A stretch of DNA of 64,000 nucleotides from positions 92,336-156,335 of the forward strand of contig CAZUNO010000006.1 of the NCBI GenBank assembly GCA_964621445.1. The letters run 5' to 3'. The position numbers were made by a program, and so were the translations under genes. Below the pieces are notes generated by a model. That model searched no databases. It had not been told where the DNA came from and was given only the letters and a program-made list of their open reading frames with translations. The DNA comes from CAZUNO01 sp964621445 [NCBI: Candidatus Hadarchaeota archaeon] (GTDB lineage: Archaea > CAYQAE01 > CAYVLA01). Of this stretch, positions 1-8,042 are shown in pieces (position 1 is the first letter of the stretch; the number at the start of each line of letters is the position of its first letter).

Positions 1-50
1 ACTATCATACCCAGAAACATCAAAGCAAAAGTAAGATTTTTGCGATTCAC
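1..50 (-). CDS. 5' end of a secreted or membrane protein (truncated by window edge)
   Basis: Only the first 16 codons are present. A GTG start at 48-50 on the minus strand is preceded by a strong Shine-Dalgarno sequence (GGGAGGAG, about 57-64) at good spacing. The peptide begins MNRKNLTFALMFLGMIV, a positively charged N-terminus followed by a hydrophobic run, as in a signal peptide or signal anchor. No function can be given. Confidence rests on the ribosome binding site and the signal-like start. Confidence 0.5.
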   Translation of the reverse strand, partial: MNRKNLTFALMFLGMI

Positions 51-388
51 CGTGTTCTCCTCCCTTCGCATAGGTACCATCTAGGCTGTCGAAGTCCCGG
101 TCTTCCTTGGTCTGTTGACCGAAATCCTGGGATGCGTCAGAACGATTTCCTCGAGCCTTTACTGGTAGGTGATCCAGGACGCTGTGGGCAATCCGAAGGA
201 GCATGGTGTCCAATCGGGTCCAGGGAACTCTGGGCCTTCAGGAAATCCTCCAGGTATTCCCGGGTTTGGATGACCGGAATTCAAGACACCGATATACACT
301 TTCTGTCACGCTCAAAATCTAAAAAAGATTTCACTGTTGAGAATCATTTACCGGCGAAGCTTGGACGCCTGCGGAGAGGGTCTCCCCC

Positions 389-678
389 GTGCATGTCCTT
401 CGGGCTGTGGGGACTACTTTGGGGTCAGGTATCTTGGGAGCGAGGCCGGGGGTCTCGATTAGGTCGTGGGTGATTCTGGCCGGCGCGTTCCTGATCGTAG
501 GGATCCTTTCCTTTGTCCTGCCCCGTACTTGCCGGGACTGGCAGATGAGCTGGGTACCGCGGTTCTGGCTCTGGCGGTTGCCAATATGCTTCTGATAATG
601 CTCGAAAATATATCGCGGAGGAGTAATGAAACTGGGCCCAGGATGCCGTCTCCCATTCTATGGGCGCCGGACCTTTGA
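389..678 (+). pseudogene. Possible remnant of a membrane protein; rest of 51-720 has no gene
   Basis: I see no intact gene between 51 and 720. At 389-595 one frame encodes a hydrophobic stretch (WVILAGAFLIVGILSFVL). At 466-678 the next frame encodes a second one (LGTAVLALAVANMLLIMLEN) followed by charged residues. Two transmembrane-like segments in adjacent frames suggest the end of a membrane-protein gene broken by a frameshift. No family was recognised, and chance hydrophobic frames cannot be excluded. Confidence 0.25.
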
Positions 679-720
679 CGAGGCCCCCTGTTTTGTATCT
701 AGAGGCGTTGTCAGATCATG

Positions 721-818
721 TGGGCCCGCAGGGATTTGAACCCCGGATTTCCGCCCCGTTTACCCGCTCTTTCCGCGAGAGCTAAAGGCAGCGTCATAGC
801 CAACTAGACCACGGGCCC
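721..818 (-). tRNA. tRNA-Val (probably TAC anticodon) with an intron of about 24 nt
   Basis: The minus strand folds as a tRNA. The acceptor stem is GGGCCCG/CGGGCCC with discriminator A, the D arm is GTC..GAC, the T arm is CGGGG TTCAAAT CCCTG, and the variable loop has 5 nt. The anticodon stem CTGCC/GGCGG encloses 31 nt instead of 7, so an intron of 24 nt is present, containing a GCTCT/AGAGC hairpin. Splicing TTTA to CGG gives loop TTTACGG, anticodon TAC (Val). That agrees with the body, which resembles archaeal tRNA-Val (A73, G1-C72, short variable loop). Splicing at the canonical 37/38 position would give TAG with C37, which is less plausible. CCA is not encoded. Confidence 0.85.
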
Positions 819-917
819 TTTTTTTGGCAACTTCAAGGGGCCTGTAAGAAAAATATTTTGTTCAGGGCCTTAATGCTTACCCTATGTTTTTATTCTAGAA
901 AGTTCTGGTGAATATAG

Positions 918-1418
918 ATGTGGTCCAAGATAGAGGAGTATTTCCGGGCCTATCCTGCCCGTTGGAAAGTGGTTTCGCATTTGGTAAGACAAGGTCTCTC
1001 AGTCAGCGAGGGCTCAATAAGGAGCGGGGATATCGAGATACCTGCAGTGAGCGTTGCCAGAGCCTGTGGGGTTGATCGGCGGGTGGTTTCAGCTACCGTG
1101 GAGTGTATCGAGGAGGATGACTTTATCAGGAGCGTTTTCAGGGACCTCGAACCGACGCTGTTTCTTGCCAAAGTTGGGCCAAAGATAGGTTACGGGGTTC
1201 TGGAGGTTCTTGTAGAGGACCCCCAGGCTCCCGGGATAGTGGAGACGGTGACCTCCGAGGTTTCCAAAGCGGGAATATCAATCCGTCAGGTAGTGGCCGA
1301 CGACCCGAGGTTTTCCGACCCCCCCATGCTGACCATCATCACCGATGGACCCCTTCCCGGGGAGCTTCTGGAGAAGATCCGCTCAAAGGAAGGGGTAAAC
1401 GAATTGATAATCCGGTGA
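918..1418 (+). CDS. ACT-domain regulator of amino acid metabolism
   Basis: This 166-residue protein has two parts. Residues about 15-80 look like a helix-turn-helix DNA-binding region (AVSVARACGVDRRVVSATVE). Residues about 92-160 form an ACT domain (GYGVLEVLVEDPQAPGIVE and onward), the small-molecule sensor found in amino-acid regulators. The arrangement matches the archaeal family of predicted amino-acid metabolism regulators with HTH plus ACT (COG2150 type). It lies upstream of argG on the same strand, so control of arginine or related genes is a reasonable inference, though the ligand is unknown. A TATA-like stretch lies in the AT-rich region before the ATG at 918, downstream of the tRNA-Val gene on the other strand. 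Confidence 0.8.
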   Translation: MWSKIEEYFRAYPARWKVVSHLVRQGLSVSEGSIRSGDIEIPAVSVARACGVDRRVVSATVECIEEDDFIRSVFRDLEPTLFLAKVGPKIGYGVLEVLVEDPQAPGIVETVTSEVSKAGISIRQVVADDPRFSDPPMLTIITDGPLPGELLEKIRSKEGVNELIIR

Positions 1419-1483
1419 GGCAACCACCAGGTCTAAAGACGCTAGTGCATAAGATTTTTCCATACCACCATATCTGTCCTGGT

Positions 1484-2194
1484 ATGAACTTCCTCTCAAG
1501 CCTGATTTCCGGTAAGAAGGACGAAAAGGCCCATTCCGTCATGAATAGATATGGCAGAGGGACGTTTGATGGACCGGCAGCGGAAGGCAGTGTAACCACC
1601 AGAAGCCTCAAGATATCCGGGAGCTATCTTTACGTGCCAATTCTGGCCGAAGTTCTGGCCAATAAAGCCGAAGCCGACCTGAAAATTAGCGGGAATATCA
1701 TCTCTCAGGATGATATCCAGGAAGAAATCGAGGACCACGGCGTTGAGGTTTCGGACGTTCGCAAATGGCGTGGTTATCGGTATAAGATATCCGGGGAGCT
1801 CTCCCCGGAGGATTTCATGGATCTCCACAGGGACCTCTGGGATGTGGCCGTTTTGACCAAGGCCAAGACAAAGGGATTTTCCCTATCTTCCAAATCATCA
1901 GTGCCGAAGCCAAAGAAGTTCAGTGATCCCTCCTTTTGCAAGCTCCGAATGCCCCTATCAGACGACAATAAAATCGAGGCATTCAAAGCCGTTGCCCCTG
2001 GAGCTGAACCACAGACCTTTGAGGAGCTGTCGGTCAGCCACATATTCGAAATCAACGACCTGGTAATTCCGGAGGAACTGGAGGGCCAGCCGGCCTCGGT
2101 TATGAGGGTGAAGGCCAAGAGGAAAGGGGTAATAACCAGGGAAATTGCGGTAGACGGTAAAAAGACCGAGGAATCGTTCGATTTCGTGGCTTGA
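1484..2194 (+). CDS. Conserved-looking hypothetical protein upstream of argG
   Basis: The protein is 236 residues from the ATG at 1484. The frame is open back to a GTG at 1415, which overlaps the end of the preceding gene, but the residues before 1484 look non-coding, so I prefer 1484. I do not recognise the family. The chain is mixed alpha/beta and soluble with no membrane segment. A segment rich in S and K near residues 135-160 (KGFSLSSKSSVPKPKKF) probably links two domains. It sits between the ACT regulator and argG, 10 nt before argG, and is probably co-transcribed with both. No function is assigned. Confidence 0.7.
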   Translation: MNFLSSLISGKKDEKAHSVMNRYGRGTFDGPAAEGSVTTRSLKISGSYLYVPILAEVLANKAEADLKISGNIISQDDIQEEIEDHGVEVSDVRKWRGYRYKISGELSPEDFMDLHRDLWDVAVLTKAKTKGFSLSSKSSVPKPKKFSDPSFCKLRMPLSDDNKIEAFKAVAPGAEPQTFEELSVSHIFEINDLVIPEELEGQPASVMRVKAKRKGVITREIAVDGKKTEESFDFVA

Positions 2195-2204
2195 GGTTGT
2201 TGTT

Positions 2205-3425
2205 ATGACTAAAGGTAATCTGGAAAGGATAATCCTGGCCTATTCGGGCGGGTTAGATACTAGCGTGGCCGTGAAATGGCTCCAGGAGAACTACTCAGCG
2301 GAGGTAGTTACTCTCACCATGGATGTGGGTCAGGCTTCAGTGGACCTGGAGGCAGCCAAGAAAAAGGCGATGGATTTGGGGGCCATAGATGCCATTTGCC
2401 TCGATGTCAGAGAGGAATTCGTTGAGGAATATGTGGTTCCGGCAATAAAGGCAAATGCCCTCTACGAAGGGGCGTATCCCATAAGCACGGCCTTGAGTAG
2501 ACCTCTGATAGCTAGTCACCTTGTGAAGACGGCGGATGAGTTTTCCGCGGATGCGGTGGCCCATGGTTGTACCGGGAAGGGCAACGACCAGGTCAGAATG
2601 GATGTGACTATAAAGGCCCTGAATCCCGACCTGGAGATCGTTGGCCCGGCCCGTGAATGGGGATTTGGAAGATCAGAGGAGATGGAGTACGCAAGGGAGA
2701 AGGGCATTCCCATACCGGTCGATGCTGATAGCCCTTACAGCACGGATGAGAATCTTTGGGGTAGATCAATTGAGTGTGGAGTGCTTGAAGACCCAATAAA
2801 TGAGCCTCCCGAGGAAATATATGCCCTGACCCGGAGCATAGACGATTCACCGGAGGAACCGGAATACATCTCCATTTCCTTCGAGGAGGGGGAGCCGGTG
2901 GCCTTGAACGGTGATGCAATTTCTGGCGTGGAGCTGGTAGAAAGGGTTGCCGAAATTGCGGGAAGGCACGGAATCGGTCGTATAGACCACCTCGAAAATA
3001 GGGTTGTGGGGCTTAAATCGCGGGAGATATACGAGTGCCCAGCTGCCTCGGTTATCCTAGCTGCCCATTTTGATCTTGAGAAATATGTATTGACCAGTAG
3101 GGAACAGGATTTCAAGGAGACTGCCGATCGGGAGTGGACTAATCTCGCTTATAGGGGGCTGTGGATGGAACCGCTTCGTGAATCGCTTCAGAGGCTGATA
3201 GTCGATCTTAATCTATCAGTAACCGGAGAGGTGAGGATGAAACTGCATAAGGGCGTTGCCAAAGCAGTTTCCCGTAAATCGCCAAACGCGCTTTATGACA
3301 TTGCCCTCGCCACCTACCAGAAGGATAGGGACATTTTCGACCACAGCTCGGCGAGAGGTTTCATTGATCTTTGGGGGCTGGAAGCAAGGATGGCATCCAG
3401 GCTAAGGTCGAAAAAGAATTCCTAA
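2205..3425 (+). CDS. argG: Argininosuccinate synthase
   Basis: This is the ATP-dependent enzyme joining citrulline and aspartate to argininosuccinate, the penultimate step of arginine synthesis. At 406 residues it has the normal family length. The N-terminal P-loop of the ATP pyrophosphatase family is clear (LAYSGGLDTSVAVKWL, residues 10-25). The citrulline/aspartate-binding regions are present (YPISTALSRPLIA; HGCTGKGNDQVR near residue 120; SPYSTDENLWGRSIE near residue 178). It starts at an ATG 10 nt after the upstream hypothetical gene. Its last 4 nt overlap the convergent gene on the minus strand. argH is not in the window. Confidence 0.97.
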   Translation: MTKGNLERIILAYSGGLDTSVAVKWLQENYSAEVVTLTMDVGQASVDLEAAKKKAMDLGAIDAICLDVREEFVEEYVVPAIKANALYEGAYPISTALSRPLIASHLVKTADEFSADAVAHGCTGKGNDQVRMDVTIKALNPDLEIVGPAREWGFGRSEEMEYAREKGIPIPVDADSPYSTDENLWGRSIECGVLEDPINEPPEEIYALTRSIDDSPEEPEYISISFEEGEPVALNGDAISGVELVERVAEIAGRHGIGRIDHLENRVVGLKSREIYECPAASVILAAHFDLEKYVLTSREQDFKETADREWTNLAYRGLWMEPLRESLQRLIVDLNLSVTGEVRMKLHKGVAKAVSRKSPNALYDIALATYQKDRDIFDHSSARGFIDLWGLEARMASRLRSKKNS

Positions 3426-4204
3426 ATTCTCTTTCGCCTCGATTTTGAGGGAATGGACCTCCGCTCAAGGGCCTTCTGCATGATGTCCAGGATCCTCCTG
3501 GCTTCGTTCTCAGAGTCCTCGAGGCAATAAGCAGGTCTCCGTCTTATGCGGTTCCTCCTCCAGGACCATTTGATCTTGCCCATGGATTTGATCCCCTTGG
3601 TTGAGGAAAGGATACCATCGACATCCTTGGCTATATCATAGCCGGAACGCAAAGCGATCTTACGGGTCTTTGCCGCTATTTCTTTCCCCCTCATACCCTG
3701 GCGCTCTATAAGCTTGGCCAGGGCCAGGAAAAACTCGTGTGCTATATCCCGCGGGAAGATGAGAGGGTAAAAAGAGCCCCCTCTGTACATTCTATAGAGA
3801 ATCTTCCGGGTCTTTTTCCTCTTAGGGTCTGACGAAAGATTTGGTTTTCTCTTTTTGCTGGAGCGTAGATATGAAAGCAAGGCGGGGTTGAGATTTTCCT
3901 CCAGCAGTTCATGAATTCTGGAGAAGAGTGATTGGGATATCCTGGTCTCCAGCTCCTCCAGCTCAAACCTCGCGTCATCAAGCCTCGCTTCATGTTGTAT
4001 TCTTTGGTATTGGCTTGTTTTTCTCCTTCTGGCTGCCTCGAAGGATAGCCTTGCGCACTTGTTCTCTATGGCTATATAATCATCGGAATGTCGATTCAGG
4101 ATCTCCTCCAGCAGATAGCCCTGCTTTTCACCGCTTTCACCGGTAACCGGCAGTAGCTCGCTGGGCCAATTTGGCAATGCCTGTGTCGGAGGTCGCATAA
4201 CCAT
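3422..4204 (-). CDS. Hypothetical basic protein
   Basis: The 260-residue protein is very rich in Arg and Lys, especially at the C-terminus, which ends in a basic tail (RRSIPSKSRRKRI), and around residues 115-140 (SSKKRKPNLSSDPKRKKTRK). Residues 55-105 are predicted mainly helical, with a regular charged pattern typical of a coiled coil. No family is recognised. The charge suggests nucleic-acid or ribosome binding, but this is inference. It converges on argG with a 4-nt overlap and diverges from a small membrane ORF at 4250. Confidence 0.6.
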   Translation of the reverse strand: MVMRPPTQALPNWPSELLPVTGESGEKQGYLLEEILNRHSDDYIAIENKCARLSFEAARRRKTSQYQRIQHEARLDDARFELEELETRISQSLFSRIHELLEENLNPALLSYLRSSKKRKPNLSSDPKRKKTRKILYRMYRGGSFYPLIFPRDIAHEFFLALAKLIERQGMRGKEIAAKTRKIALRSGYDIAKDVDGILSSTKGIKSMGKIKWSWRRNRIRRRPAYCLEDSENEARRILDIMQKALERRSIPSKSRRKRI

Positions 4205-4249
4205 TTCATTTATATTAGAGACACTAACTTAAAAGTTGGAGTGGTTACG

Positions 4250-4393
4250 GTGTCAGCTTTACTCTCTTTCCTCCTACTGCAATCAGGCAGAGGGGAGCTC
4301 TTTCCAGAGTTCCAGAATCCGGTGATATTCGTAGTACTTTTGGTTTTAATGGCCGCCCTTATTGCCTACGCGATCAAGACACGTGAAGCTTAG
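4250..4393 (+). CDS. Small single-span membrane protein
   Basis: This 47-codon frame starts at GTG with a GGAG sequence 8 nt upstream. It has a short hydrophobic N-terminus (SALLSFLLLQ), a polar loop, and one strong membrane helix (VIFVVLLVLMAALIAYAI) followed by the basic end KTREA. The frame lies in the gap between two minus-strand genes, with a TATA-like TTATATT about 40 nt upstream. The protein is too short for family assignment. The membrane topology and ribosome binding site support it modestly. Confidence 0.4.
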   Translation: MSALLSFLLLQSGRGELFPEFQNPVIFVVLLVLMAALIAYAIKTREA

Positions 4394-4425
4394 GGGCCAT
4401 TTTTCACACATTTTGCAGTCCGGCT

Positions 4426-6174
4426 CTATATCTGATCTGGCGATTCTATTCCAAGTAGCGATAGCAAAATTGTCAGCACCTGCTTCGTGGATTCCACAAG
4501 GGCGATCCGGGATGACCTTAGCGGTTCATCCACCTGGAGAACGCGGTGCTTCATGTAGAACTTATTGAAAAGCGAAGCCAGTTCCAGGGAATGATCGGCC
4601 AAGATGTTTGGTTTCATTTCCCTCGCGGTTCTGGCTATGACCTCGGGGGTCCGGGCAAGGCTCCAAATCAACCTTGTTTCCTCGTCCGTGGATAGGCCCA
4701 CTATTTCCCTTTCCAGATCATATTCCCCGGCATTTCTCAGGATGCTTGCCGCTCTGGCGCGGGCATACTGCACATAGGCTGAGGAGTCGCCCTCGAAGTC
4801 GATGGCCTCCTCCCACTTGAATTCGATTGGCTTGTTGGGGTCGACCTTGAGTATATTGAACTTGATCGCTCCGATGCCAACCTGGCGGGCGATTTCCCTC
4901 ACTTCTTGGTTCGAAAGATAGCTTCTTCTCTTTCTAACCTCTGATTCCGACCTGGATATGGATTCGTCGATTACCTGATCGAGGGGCACTGTGTCGCCCC
5001 GCCTGGTGGACATCTTTTTCCCGCCTTCATAGGACACGAAACTGTAGAAGGCGGCCCTAAGGTCCTCCTCATGGCCTAGTATCTGGAGTGATGCCTTGAG
5101 CTCTGCAAATTCGCGTTTATGGTCCTCGCCCAGAACGGTGATGAACAGGTCCCCATCCTGGAATTTGTACTCGTGGTAGGCGATGTCCCTCAGGGTATAG
5201 GTTGAGGACCCATCCTCCTTAATTAGAGTCAGGTGATCCGATTTTCTTCTCTGGAGACCCATTGAAGATAGATCAAGTCCAACGAATTCACCGTCCTGTA
5301 CGATGACGCCTTTTTTCTCAAGTCGCCGGATTATCTGGGGGAGGCGATTTTCCTCTATGAATCGGCTTTCCGGGGTTATCTCGTCGAAATCTATACCCAT
5401 CCTGTTTAGGGTCTCCATTTGCCCCTTGAGGCATTTCTTGGAGGTCTCCTGGAGCTGGCTAAGTACCTCCTCATCGCTATCGGTCATGGATTCAAGCTCG
5501 GCCACCTCTTCCTGTGCACTCCGGCTCTCCTTGATCCTCTTCATCGCCGGAACATAGGTGAAGAATATCTGAAAATCATTCTTGGAGGCGTATTCCTCGT
5601 ATCTTCGTTCAAGGTCCCGGGATCTGATTTCCTTCCTGAGACCCCAGCAGATGACCACAACCTGATGTCCCACGTCGTTCAGCAGATACAACCGCCGGAC
5701 CGCCCATTTCATATGATCAAATATCCTAGCCAGGGAATCGCCGATCATGGAGTTACGGCACCTGGCTATGTTCAGCGGGCCCGTGGGGTTCACGCTGGTG
5801 TGTTCTATGACCAATTTTCCCTGCTTCTCATCAGGTCTGCCGAAACCAGAACCGGATTGGATAACGCTCCTAACCACGGTTGGACCGAACTCAGCCCAGT
5901 CAAAGTCAAAATTCAGATAGCCGTTTATGGCCCTAACTGATTTAACCATATCCGGCTTCTCCAGAGATTTGGCAGCCTTCTCCGCCAATTTTAGTGGGTT
6001 AAGTCCCCTGGCGGCTGCAGCTTTCAGTATCACCGGTGTCGAGAGGTCCCCAAGGTCATCTCTGTTTGGGGCGTTAAGGTCCACCTCCTCGACTGGAACC
6101 GTAAGTCCGAGTTCACTAAGCGAGCTTGAAACCAGTTCCGCCAGTTCGTTCTTGATCGTGAGAAGCGGGTCCAC
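4426..6174 (-). CDS. argS: Arginyl-tRNA synthetase
   Basis: This class I aminoacyl-tRNA synthetase charges tRNA-Arg. It is 582 residues long, normal for archaeal ArgRS. The N-terminal tRNA-binding domain is followed by the catalytic Rossmann domain with the start motif HTSVNPTGPLNIARCRN near residue 125, where the usual HIGH signature reads NIAR. The KMSKS-like loop GGKKMSTRRGDT lies near residue 395, and the C-terminal helical anticodon-binding domain carries the typical YVQYARARAASILRNA. It starts 11 nt downstream of the aRF1 stop codon and so sits in a translation operon on the minus strand. Confidence 0.96.
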   Translation of the reverse strand: MDPLLTIKNELAELVSSSLSELGLTVPVEEVDLNAPNRDDLGDLSTPVILKAAAARGLNPLKLAEKAAKSLEKPDMVKSVRAINGYLNFDFDWAEFGPTVVRSVIQSGSGFGRPDEKQGKLVIEHTSVNPTGPLNIARCRNSMIGDSLARIFDHMKWAVRRLYLLNDVGHQVVVICWGLRKEIRSRDLERRYEEYASKNDFQIFFTYVPAMKRIKESRSAQEEVAELESMTDSDEEVLSQLQETSKKCLKGQMETLNRMGIDFDEITPESRFIEENRLPQIIRRLEKKGVIVQDGEFVGLDLSSMGLQRRKSDHLTLIKEDGSSTYTLRDIAYHEYKFQDGDLFITVLGEDHKREFAELKASLQILGHEEDLRAAFYSFVSYEGGKKMSTRRGDTVPLDQVIDESISRSESEVRKRRSYLSNQEVREIARQVGIGAIKFNILKVDPNKPIEFKWEEAIDFEGDSSAYVQYARARAASILRNAGEYDLEREIVGLSTDEETRLIWSLARTPEVIARTAREMKPNILADHSLELASLFNKFYMKHRVLQVDEPLRSSRIALVESTKQVLTILLSLLGIESPDQI

Positions 6175-6185
6175 ACCATCACCCT

Positions 6186-7433
6186 TTAGGGCTTGTATCT
6201 TAATATTGCCCCCAGGCCTCCGAAGGCCATCACCAGTTGTTTACCCTCTTCGGTATCTGTGGAGATGAATCTGACATCCGAATTATACATCTGGGCCAAC
6301 TCGACCAGTTTGTCGTCCAAATCCTTGACCTCCTTCACGATAGGGTTCCCATTCGGGCATCTCGGACAGCTTTCCAGATTATCCACGAACTCCTGGGGGT
6401 TATCAACTACCTTCCGGAATTTCTGTTCACAGGTTTGACATTGGAATTCTACCACCGATTTCTCCAGCTCCTCCGAAATTAACACGGTTTTAACCGCTCC
6501 CATCTGGATTAGTTCTATAATCTCATTGATACCATAGCTGGCCAGGCCTTCCTTTCCGATCTCTCCCAGGAACTTCTTAACGATCTCCTTCTCCTCAATC
6601 ACTTCCAATTCGGATAGTGAGTCGGAAGCTGCGTTAACCAGCTCCCTCAACCCATCCTCATCGGTGTAGGTGATATCGAAAAGGTCGATTATCTTGTCCT
6701 TATGCTCATTTGATAGGTAGCCCCCCTTCATGAATTCCTCCTTGGTGGGCGAGGGACCACCTACCAGAAGACCCTTGAGGTCCTCGATCTGGGAGAAGGC
6801 CAGATTTGCGGACTCGCCGATACGGTTGAAGAACTCGACTGCAGCAGCCTCCCTTAAACGCTCAAACCTCCTTGCCGATTGGCCTCCAGCTCGGAATTTT
6901 CCTGGGACCCCTGAGGTCATCTTCTTCAGGCAATCTATTCGCTTTCCGTTAAGGATCCCAATTGTGGCCTCCCTTCGGTCCAAAACTAGGAGTCCGAACA
7001 CCTCCGTTTCTTTAAGAACCTCCTCCAAGGGCTCCACAACAAATTTCTGGAGGCATCTGTATAGGCTGATGGTGATTGGTTCCGGGGGGTTCAGGGCGAA
7101 TAGCTGGATATCGGTTTCTCCCTCCCTCTCGCTGACGTTTCCGCAGAAGATTATGAGACCATTTTCGGGGGTCTGCTTGTGGAGCTTTAGGAATTGGGAG
7201 ATCTTTTCCAGGGCTCCCAAGACGTTCTTCCTCGTGGTCTTGGACTTGATATTCTGGGCCGTAGAGTATTCCTCTCTGACCGTTTGGGCCACCAGGTTAA
7301 TGTCGTAACCATCGGGTATGTATATGGAGATGAGTTCGGTATGGCGTCCTCTATAGGACTTGAGCTTTTCGAGGGTCTTCCTTATTCTATGTCTCTCTAA
7401 ATTGGATCTATCCAATATAACCCGGCTCCTCAT
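6186..7433 (-). CDS. prf1: Peptide chain release factor aRF1
   Basis: Archaeal class I release factor that reads all three stop codons and triggers peptide release. It has 415 residues, normal length. The NIKS stop-codon recognition motif is at residue about 82 (QNIKSKTTRKNV), the YxCxxxF motif is at about 128 (YRCLQKF), and the catalytic GGQ loop is at about 183 (RAGGQSARRFERL). Domain 3 carries the mini-domain cysteines (CQTC, CPRC). It lies between rpoH (5-nt gap) and argS (11-nt gap), so the three genes are almost certainly co-transcribed. Confidence 0.97.
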   Translation of the reverse strand: MRSRVILDRSNLERHRIRKTLEKLKSYRGRHTELISIYIPDGYDINLVAQTVREEYSTAQNIKSKTTRKNVLGALEKISQFLKLHKQTPENGLIIFCGNVSEREGETDIQLFALNPPEPITISLYRCLQKFVVEPLEEVLKETEVFGLLVLDRREATIGILNGKRIDCLKKMTSGVPGKFRAGGQSARRFERLREAAAVEFFNRIGESANLAFSQIEDLKGLLVGGPSPTKEEFMKGGYLSNEHKDKIIDLFDITYTDEDGLRELVNAASDSLSELEVIEEKEIVKKFLGEIGKEGLASYGINEIIELIQMGAVKTVLISEELEKSVVEFQCQTCEQKFRKVVDNPQEFVDNLESCPRCPNGNPIVKEVKDLDDKLVELAQMYNSDVRFISTDTEEGKQLVMAFGGLGAILRYKP

Positions 7434-7438
7434 ACCGC

Positions 7439-7972
7439 CTATGCGGCTACTACCAATCTATAATAGGTGGATTTTCCGGCGGTAGGGCTATTTCTCTTTA
7501 TCCGGATGATGTCCCCGGGCTCGGCTCTTAGCAGTTTGATTAGGGGATCGTTTTGCCTGATCTTGGGCAATTGGCTGGCCTCTATGCCCAACTGTCCTAG
7601 CAGTTTCTCCCGTTCCTCCTCACCTACTATCTCGTGTTCTGGCACTAGCTCATGCTCAAAGAGGTCGATGAGGACGTTTTGCATGTTGAGGTATCTTATA
7701 TTCTCCTTAGCCACCAGTCTCTTTGCGTATGGGGTTAGCGGTGCATCGGATACGATGTGACCCTCAGTGGCTTCCTCCTCCTTGATCCTGTCCCTGAGTT
7801 CCCTAGCCACCGCTACGCCAACCGATCTCTCCCCGGTAATCACTCTAATGATTATCTTCTCGTCATCCGTGGTTCCGATAAGCTCATCTTCGCCACTGGA
7901 CTCTATCTGGTACCCGTCATCCTCGAATCTCTCAACGGTTTTATTGAACATTTCCTCTTCGGTAACGGGCAA
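7439..7972 (-). CDS. rpoH: RNA polymerase subunit H (Rpb5) with N-terminal REase-like extension
   Basis: Residues about 105-177 are a typical archaeal RpoH: HELVPEHEIV, QLPKIRQNDPLIKLL, PGDIIRIKRNSPTAGKS and YYRLVV. Archaeal RpoH is normally near 80 residues, but this protein has 177. Residues 1-100 resemble a restriction-endonuclease-like or Mrr-like fold: hydrophobic strand IIIRVI, helix VAVARELRDRIKEEE, strand HIVSD, then LTPYAKRLVAKENIRYLN. The usual catalytic Lys is absent. In eukaryotic Rpb5 the N-terminal jaw has the same fold and joins the C-terminal domain at the same place. The TTG start at 7972 has a GGTGA 6 nt upstream. The gene lies upstream of aRF1 and argS, away from rpoB. Confidence 0.9.
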   Translation of the reverse strand: MPVTEEEMFNKTVERFEDDGYQIESSGEDELIGTTDDEKIIIRVITGERSVGVAVARELRDRIKEEEATEGHIVSDAPLTPYAKRLVAKENIRYLNMQNVLIDLFEHELVPEHEIVGEEEREKLLGQLGIEASQLPKIRQNDPLIKLLRAEPGDIIRIKRNSPTAGKSTYYRLVVAA

Positions 7973-8042
7973 AATCTTTCACCATTCTATATTCAGGTTA
8001 GCTGAGTTGCGTTATTAATGTATCATGATGTCCCTATTTGGG

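Noticed and set aside
5303-5940. Long open frames on the plus strand inside argS
   Set aside because: They lie antisense to a clearly conserved gene, have no family features and follow from its codon pattern.
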